From an uncultured Methanomassiliicoccus sp. (GTDB lineage: Archaea > Thermoplasmatota > Thermoplasmata > Methanomassiliicoccales > Methanomassiliicoccaceae): 64,000 nt of DNA. Within the stretch, counting starts at the first letter, position 1, and each line of letters begins with the position of its first letter. Position numbers and translations under genes: made by a program. Below, in pieces: positions 1-8,419 of the stretch. The stretch covers positions 1 through 64,000 of the forward strand of contig CAJKRY010000005.1 of assembly GCA_905202485.1 (NCBI GenBank), in the 5' to 3' direction. The notes beneath the pieces were generated by a model. The model searched no databases. It was not told the DNA's origin and worked only from the letters and a program-made list of their open reading frames with translations.

Positions 1-451
1 GATAAAAATACGACAAGTAAGATTTTAACAATTCTCCAAGATTTAAGTATTTAAATGTTTTCATACAGGCAATGATGATATTATTCGTTTTATTGTATTT
101 CATTATTTCTGATAAAATATTATCTTAACAGTAATTAACGTTAAGCTGTTTTTGACAATTGAAGTATCGTCTTTAATGCTTGAAATTCTCAGTTTTTTCG
201 GCGTGATTTTCTTCTTGTTATGTATTCACTATTATTATTGATTATTGTTTCTTCTTGTCAGGTACTTTCACTTGTTTTTAGCTTGATTTTTAATGAAATT
301 TTTCTTTATTTTTCTCAGTTCTGACACTTCAGATTCTGATTGAAATTCTGATTGAAAACAAGCCTAGTATTTTAATGCCAAGTGTCAACTTTGTAACATG
401 TTCATATAAACTCCATGTCGTTAGCATAGATAGTAAAACTTAGGATGTAAG

Positions 452-532
452 ATGTATGTAGTTGGTGTGAAGTATAAAACCACTAATTCATCTAGCAAAA
501 ACGATCAAACATCGAATAAGAATAAAAATTAA
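452..532 (+). CDS. possible 26-residue mini-gene
   Basis: A short reading frame of 26 codons begins at an ATG at 452 and ends with TAA at 530-532, two bases before a strong hairpin with a T-run. A TATA-like ATATAAA lies at 404-410, placing a start of transcription near 432. The peptide is polar, rich in Lys, Asn and Ser, without a membrane segment. The transcript also has small hairpin potential (CGAT/ATCG around 502-514), so it may instead be a non-coding RNA of about 130 nt. I recognise no family. The tight promoter-frame-terminator packing is the only support. Confidence 0.3.
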   Translation: MYVVGVKYKTTNSSSKNDQTSNKNKN

Positions 533-534
533 TA

Positions 535-565
535 ACTCTTGGAAAACTTCCAAGAGTCTTTTTTT
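535..565 (+). terminator. hairpin plus T-run
   Basis: Perfect 10-bp inverted repeat ACTCTTGGAA/TTCCAAGAGT with a 3-nt loop, followed by seven T on the plus strand. The direction means it ends a plus-strand transcript from the first 530 bases, not the minus-strand parvulin gene at 573-854. Confidence 0.6.
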
Positions 566-572
566 AATAAAA

Positions 573-854
573 TCACTTCAAGTCTTTTACTTGAATAATG
601 TGCCAGCCAAATTCTGTTTTTACCGGACCCACAACAGCACCCTTTGAGGCGTTGAAAGCGGCGGTTTCAAACTCAGGAACCATCTGCCCCTTGCCGAACC
701 AGCCTAGGTCGCCGCCTTTGGATTTGGAAGGACACTTGGAGAAGCGCTTGGCCAAATCTGCAAAATTCTCTCCCTTCTCGATGCGTGCCATTATGTTTTT
801 AGCGTCTTTTTCTGAACCTACAAGAATGTGAGCTGCATTAACTTGCTTTACCAT
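573..854 (-). CDS. PpiC-type parvulin peptidyl-prolyl isomerase
   Basis: A 93-residue single-domain parvulin that catalyses cis-trans isomerisation of peptidyl-prolyl bonds, presumably in the cytoplasm because there is no signal peptide. The family pattern is complete: AAHILV near the N-terminus, FADLAKRFSKCPSK, GGDLGWFGKGQMVPEFE and a C-terminal FGWHIIQV. The length equals that of stand-alone parvulins such as E. coli PpiC. The start lies about 28 bp from a TATATA element, so the mRNA is likely leaderless or nearly so. A close paralogue sits at 47077-47358. Clients are unknown. Confidence 0.93.
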   Translation of the reverse strand: MVKQVNAAHILVGSEKDAKNIMARIEKGENFADLAKRFSKCPSKSKGGDLGWFGKGQMVPEFETAAFNASKGAVVGPVKTEFGWHIIQVKDLK

Positions 855-880
855 ATTTTCTCATAATGCATCGCAACAGT

Positions 881-889
881 TTATATATT
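881..889. promoter_or_regulatory. shared bidirectional TATA element
   Basis: TTATATATT reads as a TATA box on both strands. It lies about 28 bp before the parvulin start codon (854, minus) and about 35-40 bp before the transglutaminase-like start (924, plus). The divergent genes are only 69 bp apart, so this A/T block probably serves both. Confidence 0.5.
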
Positions 890-923
890 GCTACAGAAAG
901 CGCAGTGCAGACAAAACATATGA

Positions 924-1910
924 ATGCAGTATCGATTCTCCCAAAAGAAAAATTCAGCAGGAAATATTATGCAGGTTTTTCAAGGCTATAGAAAAACATT
1001 ATCACCTCTGCAGGCTCAGGTGTATGATTTCTTAAAATCGGGAATAAGCAGACACCTCAAGGAAATTATCATTCCGCAGTGCTCAGAAGAAGCGTTAAAA
1101 GATATTTTTGAGTCAGTTCTTTTAGACTATCCGGAAATCTTCTACACTAAAGGATACAGAGCCATGAAAAATCAAAACTCACAGATCACTGTAATGCCGT
1201 CATACACACATTCATCAAAACAAGTAAAGACAATCACTGAGGACTGCAGAAGACAGGCAGAATGCCTGGTCAAACAAGCTCATAGCCTGGATGATTATGC
1301 AAAAGAGTTATTTGTCCACGATCTTCTATTGAAAATAACATATGGAGATGGACACAAGCCGGAAGCACACGCAATCACAGGACCGTTGCTGCGCGGAGTA
1401 GGAGTCTGCGAAGGCATAGCAAAAACAGCAAAGTTTCTTTTTGATATGCTCAACATAAATTCAATTGTGGTTTTTGGAGTAGCAAAGACTCCCAAAGGGC
1501 AGAAAGATGAAGCGCATGCCTGGAACTGCATAAACATCGATGAACAGTGGTATCATTTAGACATCACATTTGACAATTCGTTAAGTACTAATGTCAAACG
1601 CTATGATTACTTCAATCTTTCAGACTATGAAATAGAAGCAGATCACAAGGCGACAAAACGCCTCTGGGCTAGATGTGCGGTGCAGCAGAGTTACTATTGC
1701 AAAAATAATGCTGTAGTAGAGACAAAGCAGCAGCTGATGGATGTGGTGGCAAAAGGAGACAAAGACATAATCGTCAAATTCCCTTTTTCAAAAGAAACCG
1801 CTTACCAGATGATAAGGGAAACGCTTTCAGAGTTGAAACTTAAAGAAGCAAACATATCATGCAATCCTCATCAGATGGTATTTCATATAATGCTGAGAGA
1901 AAACAATTAA
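924..1910 (+). CDS. transglutaminase-like (cysteine protease fold) protein
   Basis: A 328-residue protein whose middle part is a transglutaminase-core domain. The expected catalytic triad is visible: Cys162 in GVGVCEGIAKT, His198 in DEAHAWNCI and Asp213 in WYHLDITFD. The N-terminal ~100 residues and the ~100 residues after the core match nothing I know. No signal peptide or membrane segment is evident, so it is probably cytoplasmic. In archaea this fold usually acts as a protease or amidase rather than a protein cross-linker; the substrate here is unknown. It is divergent from the parvulin gene and is followed 25 bp later by a GNAT gene. Confidence 0.8.
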   Translation: MQYRFSQKKNSAGNIMQVFQGYRKTLSPLQAQVYDFLKSGISRHLKEIIIPQCSEEALKDIFESVLLDYPEIFYTKGYRAMKNQNSQITVMPSYTHSSKQVKTITEDCRRQAECLVKQAHSLDDYAKELFVHDLLLKITYGDGHKPEAHAITGPLLRGVGVCEGIAKTAKFLFDMLNINSIVVFGVAKTPKGQKDEAHAWNCINIDEQWYHLDITFDNSLSTNVKRYDYFNLSDYEIEADHKATKRLWARCAVQQSYYCKNNAVVETKQQLMDVVAKGDKDIIVKFPFSKETAYQMIRETLSELKLKEANISCNPHQMVFHIMLRENN

Positions 1911-1935
1911 ACGCTGTAAAAACAATGTCAAAACA

Positions 1936-2373
1936 GTGTATCTCAGAAAATTTCAGAATTCAGACGCTCCAGCTGTTTATGACTTGGTCTGTTCCACTCT
2001 CGAAGAGGAATATGATCCCAACGTCTTTTTAGTATTGCCGAAAGCCTGGCCTGAGGGCTGCATCGTGGCAGAGACGGAAGTGGGCATCGCTGGGTTCCTC
2101 TTAGGTTCTGTAGTTTCTCCGGGACAGATACAGCTTCTCATGCTGGCAGTAAACCCTGACATGAGGCACAGAGGAATAGGGTCGGAAATGATGGTGAAAT
2201 TCCTCTCTGCCTGCAGATCTTTAAACTGCCTCAACATCGAATTGGAAGTAAGAAAGGACAACATCAACGCCATACGTTTTTATCAGCGTTTCGGATTCAA
2301 GTTGAAAGGTCTGAAGGAAGAGTACTATCATGACGGTGAAGATGCTTTTGTCATGACACTTGAAGACTCATAA
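1936..2373 (+). CDS. GNAT family N-acetyltransferase (RimI-like)
   Basis: A 145-residue GNAT protein. The acetyl-CoA binding segment RHRGIGSEMMVKFL (motif A, R/Q-x-x-G-x-G/A) and the following NINAIRFYQRFGF-type motif B near residues 115-128 are clear and resemble RimI/ArdI N-alpha-acetyltransferases. The assigned start is GTG at 1936; no in-frame ATG lies before the conserved first strand. It probably acetylates a protein N-terminus or a small amine, but the substrate cannot be read from the sequence. It lies 25 bp after the transglutaminase-like gene, possibly co-transcribed. Confidence 0.85.
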   Translation: MYLRKFQNSDAPAVYDLVCSTLEEEYDPNVFLVLPKAWPEGCIVAETEVGIAGFLLGSVVSPGQIQLLMLAVNPDMRHRGIGSEMMVKFLSACRSLNCLNIELEVRKDNINAIRFYQRFGFKLKGLKEEYYHDGEDAFVMTLEDS

Positions 2374-2445
2374 TGTCTGATTTTCTTCATCAAGTGTATA
2401 TTTTTTGTACTATGACTGTCAGATGCTGGTCGCAATTATAATATA

Positions 2446-3666
2446 ATGAGTCACTTTGAGCATTTTATGAAAGGAAAAGAGTTCAAGCCCACAAAGCTGT
2501 CGATGATTTCCATCTTGCTGGCATCGATGTTAATGCTGATGGGCGGAGCGGCAGTTGCACCAGCACTGCCTTCTATAAGCATAGCCTTTCCTGACGCCTC
2601 TGAATCTCTTATCAATCTGATTATTACACTGCCTTCACTGGCAATCGCCATAACCGGCCTGGCTATCGGCGCTCTTTCAGACAAAGTAGGAAAAGTCAAA
2701 GTTCTTTTAATCTCACTGCTTCTTTTTGGAGTAGCAGGAGTTTCAGGTTACTTCCTCAACGATCTGTATGCAATTCTTGCAGGACGTTTCATAGTAGGTA
2801 TCGGTATTGCAGGCATCACCAGCTGCTGTACAGCGCTGATTGCCGAGTACTACACAGGAATGGTGAGGATAAAAATTCTCAGTTATCAATCTGCAGCGAT
2901 GGGAATCGGTATTTTACTTCTAGAAACAACCGGCGGAGCCCTGGCAGGCATAAGCTGGAGAGATCCCTTCCTGATCTATGCTATCGGATTCATGATCTTC
3001 GCTTTAGCTCTGGTGTCTCTCAGAGAGCCCACCAGGCCTGAAGGAGAAATGGAGGTAGATGTCGAGCCGGAAGAAAAATTCAACATGAAACTAATCATCG
3101 TCTGCTACGCAACGATTTTCCTAGCTATGATCATGTGTTTTATTCTTCCCAGCAAACTGCCGTACTACCTTGCGGAGATGAGCGCTCCATCCATCATGGC
3201 GGGGGTGTTCTTAGGCGTGCAGGGAGTATGCAATGCACTCACCAGTCTCAGTTTCAGAAGAATCTCGGCAGCGCTGGAGAGATTCAAGCTGCTGGCTTTG
3301 GCATTTATCTTCTTAGGCATATCTCTGTGTCTGCTGTACCTGCCTCATTCCTATGTGTATGTTACAGTCTCCATGGTATTCGCCGGCGTGGGCATGGGTA
3401 TAATTGCACCTACTGTATCGACGACGCTAGCTTCTCAGTCTGTTGCTAAGACCTCGGGAAAAATCATGGGCGGTTATTCGACAGCTCTCAACTTAGGACA
3501 GTTCTCTGCCACCCTCGCAGTTATTCCAATCCTTTCGGGCATGGGATCATACGGCGGCATGTTCCTAGCATTCGGATCAATCTCTCTTGTTGTAGGAATC
3601 GTGTATGCTGTAGTGTCATTTGCACTCGGCAGCTCGAAATCAAAAAAGAAAGAGATAAGCGCCTAA
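2446..3666 (+). CDS. MFS transporter
   Basis: A 406-residue integral membrane protein with about 12 hydrophobic segments. The loop-2/3 signature G-x-x-x-D-K-x-G-K occurs as GALSDKVGKVKV and is followed by GRFIVGIGIAG, typical of the drug:H+ antiporter branch of the major facilitator superfamily. A hydrophilic loop rich in Glu (about residues 195-215) separates the two six-helix halves. It is likely a proton-driven exporter in the cytoplasmic membrane; the substrate is not inferable. It is monocistronic with its own terminator just after the stop codon. Confidence 0.9.
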   Translation: MSHFEHFMKGKEFKPTKLSMISILLASMLMLMGGAAVAPALPSISIAFPDASESLINLIITLPSLAIAITGLAIGALSDKVGKVKVLLISLLLFGVAGVSGYFLNDLYAILAGRFIVGIGIAGITSCCTALIAEYYTGMVRIKILSYQSAAMGIGILLLETTGGALAGISWRDPFLIYAIGFMIFALALVSLREPTRPEGEMEVDVEPEEKFNMKLIIVCYATIFLAMIMCFILPSKLPYYLAEMSAPSIMAGVFLGVQGVCNALTSLSFRRISAALERFKLLALAFIFLGISLCLLYLPHSYVYVTVSMVFAGVGMGIIAPTVSTTLASQSVAKTSGKIMGGYSTALNLGQFSATLAVIPILSGMGSYGGMFLAFGSISLVVGIVYAVVSFALGSSKSKKKEISA

Positions 3667-3670
3667 GGCT

Positions 3671-3701
3671 GGTGCTTCAAGCACCCGCCACTTTATTTTT
3701 T
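3671..3701 (+). terminator. terminator of the MFS gene
   Basis: GGTGC-TTCAA-GCACC hairpin five bases after the MFS stop codon, followed by an ATTTTTT run. Confidence 0.55.
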
Positions 3702-3707
3702 CAAAAC

Positions 3708-3732
3708 GTGGTTCGAATCTGGTTCGAACCAC
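3708..3732. promoter_or_regulatory. TTCGAACCA inverted repeat, distal operator
   Basis: GTGGTTCGAA and TTCGAACCAC form a perfect 10-bp inverted repeat separated by 5 bp. The same half-site recurs three more times nearer the start of the next gene, which argues for a protein-binding site rather than a terminator. Confidence 0.5.
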
Positions 3733-3825
3733 AGATATTTATTTTTTAAGTTTTTAATGTCTAGCTACTTGATAATCTTTCATGTCGATTATTCCTGAAA
3801 CTATCGCAAACGCATATTTTTAAAT

Positions 3826-3870
3826 ATTCGAACCATGAATTATGATTCGAACCATTTTTGTGGTTCGAAT
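3826..3870. promoter_or_regulatory. TTCGAACCA operator cluster before the AlbA_2 regulator
   Basis: A single ATTCGAACCAT site lies at 3826-3836. A perfect inverted repeat ATTCGAACCA/TGGTTCGAAT lies at 3845-3870 with a 6-bp spacer. The proximal copy ends 25 bp before the ATG at 3896, where an archaeal TATA/BRE would be, so occupancy would block initiation. The downstream gene encodes a protein with a C-terminal winged helix, so autorepression is the simplest reading (inference). Confidence 0.55.
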
Positions 3871-3895
3871 GAGCACGTGATTTGAGGACTATAGT

Positions 3896-4273
3896 ATGTT
3901 TATTGAAAATAAAACTACTGAATTTAAAAGAGAGTATACAGAAAATATAAAAAAAACAATAATAGCATTTGCCAACAGTAGCGGCGGTAAACTCTTCATC
4001 GGTATGGACAATGATGGAATAGTTTGCGGAGTTGATAATGTTGACGACACCATGCTCAAAGTCACCAATGCCATCAGGGATGCAATACGTCCTGATGTAA
4101 CGATGTTCACACATTGTGATTGTGAGCTTATAGACAACAAAGCCGTGATAATCGTAACAGTGCAGAGAGGAACCGCTAGACCCTATTATATTTCTGGAAA
4201 AGGAATCAGGCCGGAAGGGGTTTTTGTACGTCAGGGAGCATCCACGGTTCCTGCAACTGAAAGTGCTACCTGA
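3896..4273 (+). CDS. AlbA_2 (Schlafen-type) domain, N-terminal part of a split regulator
   Basis: 125 residues forming an AlbA_2 / divergent AAA_4 domain, with E-F-K-R near residue 9, the core IAFANSSGGKLFIGMDNDG and the terminal VFVRQGASTVPAT. In the family this domain is fused to a histidine-kinase-like ATPase domain and a winged helix; those parts follow in another frame at 4276. Continuity is lost at an ACC-TGA: one extra C there would join the two frames. A TTGAGG ribosome site precedes the ATG. It is probably a frameshifted gene, though a sequencing error or programmed slippage is possible. The family comprises putative transcriptional regulators (COG2865). Confidence 0.75.
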   Translation: MFIENKTTEFKREYTENIKKTIIAFANSSGGKLFIGMDNDGIVCGVDNVDDTMLKVTNAIRDAIRPDVTMFTHCDCELIDNKAVIIVTVQRGTARPYYISGKGIRPEGVFVRQGASTVPATESAT

Positions 4274-4275
4274 AT

Positions 4276-5217
4276 ATGATAAAAGAGACAAGCGGAGACC
4301 GCTTTGAAGATGCAGTTTCACTTAATCAGCAGTTAACATTCAATAAAGCAGACGAAGTTTTTGAAAATAGAAAAATTTTATTTGATGATGCTCAAAAAAG
4401 AACTTTAGGCTTAGTTAATGAATGTGGATTGTATACCAATCTGGCATTACTGCTTTCTGATCAATGTCCTTACTCAATTAAGTTAGCGGTTTTCGAGGGG
4501 AGCGTAAAAACAACATTCAAAAATCGTGCTGAATTGTCAGGCTCTTTATTGTCTCAGGTTGAAGGCGCATATGGATTCATTGATATGCACAATCATGTCC
4601 GTGCTGAATTCAAGGGCCTGGAAAGAATTGATATCAGGGACTATCCGCCTGAGGCGGTAAGAGAAGCGTTGCTCAATGCAGTTGTTCACAGGGATTACTC
4701 ATTCAGCAGCAACACGCTCATCAGTATTTTTGATGACAGAATTGAGTTTGTAAATATCGGCGGGCTGGTAAAAGGCATTTCTTATGATGATATTATGCTG
4801 GGGATATCACTTCTCAGGAACAAAAAGCTTGCAGACATTTTTTACAGATTGAAGTTTATCGAAGCTTATGGAACCGGAATCATGAAAATGATGAGCAGTT
4901 ATGAAGAGTATCATATGAAGCCAGATATTGAAGTGTCAGACAACGTATTCAAAGTCACGCTGCCGAACATCAATTATTCTGACAATTCAAACATGAAGAT
5001 ATTCGCCACTGCTGAAGAAGACAAAATCCTTCAGATATTCAGAAACAGAGATGTTGTCACTCGCAAAGATGTGGAATCAGAGTTCAATATATCTAAGTCT
5101 ACAGCACTGCGTATTCTTAACCGTCTGGATAAAAAAGGCATTATTGCAAAAAAAGGAGCTGGCAAAGATGCCAGTTATGTGCTGAAAAATAAAAAAAGAA
5201 TCAGTGAAAATCACTGA
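4276..5217 (+). CDS. C-terminal part of the split regulator: HATPase_c_4-like plus winged helix
   Basis: 313 residues that continue the AlbA_2 protein just upstream. Seen here are the PPEAVREALLNAVVHRDYS block with FVNIGGL and AYGTGIMKMM, typical of the ATPase-like second domain of COG2865 proteins, then a C-terminal winged helix (about residues 250-300, with SKSTALRILNRLDKKGII). The ATG at 4276 has no good ribosome site of its own and sits three bases after the upstream stop, as expected for a frameshift within one ancestral gene. If translated alone it could still bind DNA through the winged helix. Its stop overlaps the convergent LonB-like gene by 7 bp. Confidence 0.75.
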   Translation: MIKETSGDRFEDAVSLNQQLTFNKADEVFENRKILFDDAQKRTLGLVNECGLYTNLALLLSDQCPYSIKLAVFEGSVKTTFKNRAELSGSLLSQVEGAYGFIDMHNHVRAEFKGLERIDIRDYPPEAVREALLNAVVHRDYSFSSNTLISIFDDRIEFVNIGGLVKGISYDDIMLGISLLRNKKLADIFYRLKFIEAYGTGIMKMMSSYEEYHMKPDIEVSDNVFKVTLPNINYSDNSNMKIFATAEEDKILQIFRNRDVVTRKDVESEFNISKSTALRILNRLDKKGIIAKKGAGKDASYVLKNKKRISENH

Positions 5218-6743
5218 TATGCTTGATCGTCTGTGACATGCTCATTCCAGAAGTAGTACTGAGACCTTTCTTTCTGAGCTGAGGATATGTCTGTTCCCAG
5301 GCCTTTCATGTATGTACCGTATCTTTCTTTGATCTGTTCTTCTGCGGTACGGCTGCGGGCTTTAGCTGCAGCGACATGGCTTTCCTCGATGACAGGCGAG
5401 TCCATAAAGACTGCAATATCTCCTGCCGATCTGATCAGACCTCCGAGCTCTCTCAGACGCAATGTCAGAGCATTCTCTTTTGAGTCGATCACCTTTGCAC
5501 GGCGTTTCGCTTCTGCAATTATAGACTCAACAGCTGCTCTGGAAGCAGGCGGTATTTTTCCGTCGGTAGCAATTTCCTGAGCGGTAAACTGGGCAATCCT
5601 GGCTCTGTTTACATCATTGTCTTCCATGAATGTATCCACTAGCACTTCGTACCCGTCCCCGGCGATTCTCGATCTCAGAGGAGAAAGAACATTTTCCAAG
5701 TCTTGGATATTGCACGCTCCTACCAGAATGAAGTTGCAGGGAACATTGTCGACTTTGACAGATGCACCGGCGGACTGAGGGTTCCTTCCGGAAATGGGGA
5801 ATCTTTTCTCCTGCATGGCGGTAAGAATAAACCTCTGCGTCTGTCCGAGATGAGACAACTCATCAAGGAACAGAACTCCCTGATGGGCTTCATGAATGGC
5901 GCCCGGGATGACCCTTTCATACGGCGGGCTTCCCAGCTGTACATGGCCTCCGAAGGGATCGTGTCTGACATCTCCTAAAATCTCAGTTTCACTGGCTCCG
6001 GTAGCAAGCACAAACGGATTGCGCTCGAGGGGAACCAGTACTTTGCGGGGGCGCTGCTTTTCAATCTCTCTTCTTCTTTCCAGAGCGCTCTGGTCAAGCA
6101 TGCGGATCATGTCGCCGCTTCTTTCGAAGACCACGACTTCCTCTTTATCAAAGCGTTTTCTGGTGGTGGTGACTTTCTCCTTCGCAGGAGAAAGACCGGA
6201 AGCAGGCACTCCCATAGACTCCATCATGTTGCCGATCAGATCCCCGAAGGGATTGTTAGGCTGTGCTTCCTGGCCGGCTTTAGGCTGGTCGCAGGAAGGA
6301 CAAGTCTTCTCTCTTGGAGATGAATAATAACCGCAGTTCTTGCATCTGTAACCCAGTTTCTCTGCGACAGCCGGAGGTGCAGCCTGTGGTTCAATTAATT
6401 CTCCTTCAGCAAAGCCCTTGGATTCTTTTTCCCTGTTCAGCTCGCCTTCGGTAAGAACTTCGATCAGCGGGCGTTCCGGGTTCTCAGGGTTATGTACGAC
6501 TCTGACTTCCTCAGTCGGGTGGGGAAGGTGCAGAGCCAGAGCCTGAGCAATCATTGACTTTCCGGTACCTGGAGGCCCTACAAGCAGCAGATGTCTCTTT
6601 TGTCTTGCAGCGATTCTCGCAAGCTCTACAGCTTCGTCTTGGCCTATGACTCTGTCTAGCGGGTCTTTAGGTATAGCAATGTCAGCTGTTGTAGAGATAG
6701 ACCTGAGGTCTATCTCTTTCCGGATGTCAACTTTTTCAGGCAT
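5211..6743 (-). CDS. LonB-related AAA+ ATPase with zinc ribbon, no protease domain
   Basis: A 510-residue ATPase. Walker A is GPPGTGKS (56-63) and Walker B VLFLDE (290-295); the blocks ILGDVRHDPFGG, HQGVLFLDELSHL, LTAMQEKRFPISG, LSPLRSRIAGDGYEV and LTLRLRELGGLIRSAGDIA match the ATPase part of archaeal LonB. Two differences stand out. Where LonB has its membrane-anchoring segments, this protein has a four-cysteine zinc ribbon (C134, C137, C148, C151) and a charged linker. Instead of the Ser-Lys protease domain there is a tail of only ~40 residues. It overlaps the end of dnaG by 8 bp, so the two are surely co-transcribed. I infer an unfoldase or remodelling factor, not a protease. Confidence 0.8.
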   Translation of the reverse strand: MPEKVDIRKEIDLRSISTTADIAIPKDPLDRVIGQDEAVELARIAARQKRHLLLVGPPGTGKSMIAQALALHLPHPTEEVRVVHNPENPERPLIEVLTEGELNREKESKGFAEGELIEPQAAPPAVAEKLGYRCKNCGYYSSPREKTCPSCDQPKAGQEAQPNNPFGDLIGNMMESMGVPASGLSPAKEKVTTTRKRFDKEEVVVFERSGDMIRMLDQSALERRREIEKQRPRKVLVPLERNPFVLATGASETEILGDVRHDPFGGHVQLGSPPYERVIPGAIHEAHQGVLFLDELSHLGQTQRFILTAMQEKRFPISGRNPQSAGASVKVDNVPCNFILVGACNIQDLENVLSPLRSRIAGDGYEVLVDTFMEDNDVNRARIAQFTAQEIATDGKIPPASRAAVESIIAEAKRRAKVIDSKENALTLRLRELGGLIRSAGDIAVFMDSPVIEESHVAAAKARSRTAEEQIKERYGTYMKGLGTDISSAQKERSQYYFWNEHVTDDQAYQ

Positions 6744-8145
6744 TTAATTCGTCCTTGGTCCAGATTTCAACGTTCTCTGGCTGTTTGGCGATGTTTCCCA
6801 GTTTGGTACCGACGATAGTCTCAATGTTCATGTTGGAAGCAATGTCAACTATGCGCTGGGTGATGATTCCGTCAAAGACGACTGAATTGACGCCTTCAAC
6901 CCCGCCCTTGAGGGTATTGACAAGCTCGCGGACTGAGACTTCTCTGATAACTTCCCCGTCTTTGCCGAGGATGTTTGCTTTAGATGTTGTGGAAAGACTG
7001 TTTATCATTTCTTTGTATTTTTCCTGTGCTTCAGACAGACCGCTGGAAGCTTCTTTTTCTTCATCAATTTCAGCGAATGGATCGGAGACAGCGTTTTCGA
7101 CTACATCAGGAACAGGCTCTTTCTCTTTCTTGCTCTTGCGCTCCCTGGGTTCGCGGTGAGACCTGCTTTCTCTGGGTTCACGCTGGCGTTTTTCAGGACG
7201 TTCCTGAACAGGTTCGCGTTCAACAGGCTTCTCTACTACGAGACTCTCAATGGGTTTCTCGACGATTGCTACGATTTCATCTTCTTTAAGTAATGATGGA
7301 GCGGCGTCGGGAACCATATTGTACATTTCCATGTACTGTTCTCCGGGAATCTTATTGCGCAGACATTTCATGATCTGCTTCTGAGTCAGTTCTTCAACTT
7401 CCATGCCTCTGGGGGCGCGGGCCACGAAATCTACTTCGGCAACCTGGAAAAGTTCTCTCAGAATTAGATCTCCTCCGCGGTCTCCGTCGACGAATGCTGT
7501 GATGATCCTCTCTTTGCTGAGCTCCATCACAGTCTTGGGAACATTGGTTCCTTCTACAGCAATTGTGTTCTTGATTCCGGACCTAAGTAAATTCAGTACA
7601 TCTGAGCGGCCCTCGACAACAATTACTGCATCGCTCTCGGCTACGTTAGGTCCAGCTGGAAGGTGTTCCTTTCCATAGTGTACAAGTTCTTCAATCTGCA
7701 CACTCTGCCTGACACTCTCTGTAAGATCAATACCGGTTGTCTTGGACTGCTTGATAAGATCTGCCAGAAGTTCTTTGGCCCTTTCGATGATTTTTGCCCT
7801 TTTGATGACTCTTACATCTTCAATTCCCAGAATGGTGATCTTAGCTTTGCACGGTCCGACTCTGTCGATAGTCTCCAATGCTGATGCCAGGATGACAGTC
7901 TCAACCTGATCCAGACTGGAGGGTATGAGGACTTCACCATCTGATTTTCCTTGTTTAGATATGACTTCTACTTCAATGCGACCCATTCTTCCGCTTTTCT
8001 GCAGGTCATGCAGATCAAGCTCGTCGCCGAGTAATCCTTCGGTTTGTCCGAAAATTGCACCAACCACATCAGGCTTCTCAACAATGCCATCGGCTTGGAG
8101 TCTTGCCTTTATGAGATACTTGGTGGTGCTGGGATCAATATTCAT
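6736..8145 (-). CDS. dnaG: archaeal DnaG-type primase / exosome-associated protein
   Basis: A 469-residue archaeal DnaG. The TOPRIM domain carries the catalytic acid in VVEGRSDVLNLLRSG (E178) and the D-x-D motif in FVDGDRGGD (D220, D222). The N-terminal ~165 residues are the archaeal-specific domain, residues ~300-370 are a charged Arg/Glu-rich linker, and a conserved small C-terminal domain follows. There is no bacterial zinc-binding domain, as usual in archaea. Archaeal DnaG makes short RNA in vitro and is a stable subunit of the exosome, where it promotes poly(A)-rich substrate binding. The start at 8145 follows a GAGGTG ribosome site. The downstream LonB-like ATPase overlaps it. Confidence 0.95.
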   Translation of the reverse strand: MNIDPSTTKYLIKARLQADGIVEKPDVVGAIFGQTEGLLGDELDLHDLQKSGRMGRIEVEVISKQGKSDGEVLIPSSLDQVETVILASALETIDRVGPCKAKITILGIEDVRVIKRAKIIERAKELLADLIKQSKTTGIDLTESVRQSVQIEELVHYGKEHLPAGPNVAESDAVIVVEGRSDVLNLLRSGIKNTIAVEGTNVPKTVMELSKERIITAFVDGDRGGDLILRELFQVAEVDFVARAPRGMEVEELTQKQIMKCLRNKIPGEQYMEMYNMVPDAAPSLLKEDEIVAIVEKPIESLVVEKPVEREPVQERPEKRQREPRESRSHREPRERKSKKEKEPVPDVVENAVSDPFAEIDEEKEASSGLSEAQEKYKEMINSLSTTSKANILGKDGEVIREVSVRELVNTLKGGVEGVNSVVFDGIITQRIVDIASNMNIETIVGTKLGNIAKQPENVEIWTKDELNA

Positions 8146-8419
8146 TTGTACACCTCTTTATGTTAAAAATCAACTTAGAGTTAAAACTAAAACATACGCG
8201 CTTTGCCATGACAAAATATGGCAAAGATCGTTAGCCGACCATCATGCGGATGACTGTTTGAAATTGTTGTGAAATTCCCACCCTTGGCCGGATGGAAATG
8301 ATGATAGTGAGTATGAGTAGTTAAATTAAGTTGATTTCCAGCGTCCATAGTGAAGAAGGGGGTTTATAACCCTTTGCACGTTTTCTTGACTTATAGAACG
8401 TTGGATTACTAATCCATCA
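8146..8419. other. non-coding stretch upstream of dnaG
   Basis: 274 bp between dnaG and the ThiS/MoaD-like gene, both on the minus strand. It holds a 9-bp inverted repeat CTTTGCCAT/ATGGCAAAG at 8201-8226, about 60 bp before the dnaG start. It also holds a palindrome GGGTTATAAACCC near 8350-8373, which could be a TATA box for dnaG with a long leader, and a TGGAAAT/ATTTCCA pair at 8293-8340. No convincing small gene was found. Confidence 0.4.

Noticed and set aside
3135..3449. Frame overlapping the MFS gene
   Set aside because: Out-of-frame shadow of the transporter; no independent signal.
8293..8340. Possible C/D box RNA (TGGAAATGATGA ... TTGATTTCCA)
   Set aside because: The terminal stem and C box are good, but the D box is TTGA, not CTGA, and only ~26 nt separate the boxes, too short for two guides.
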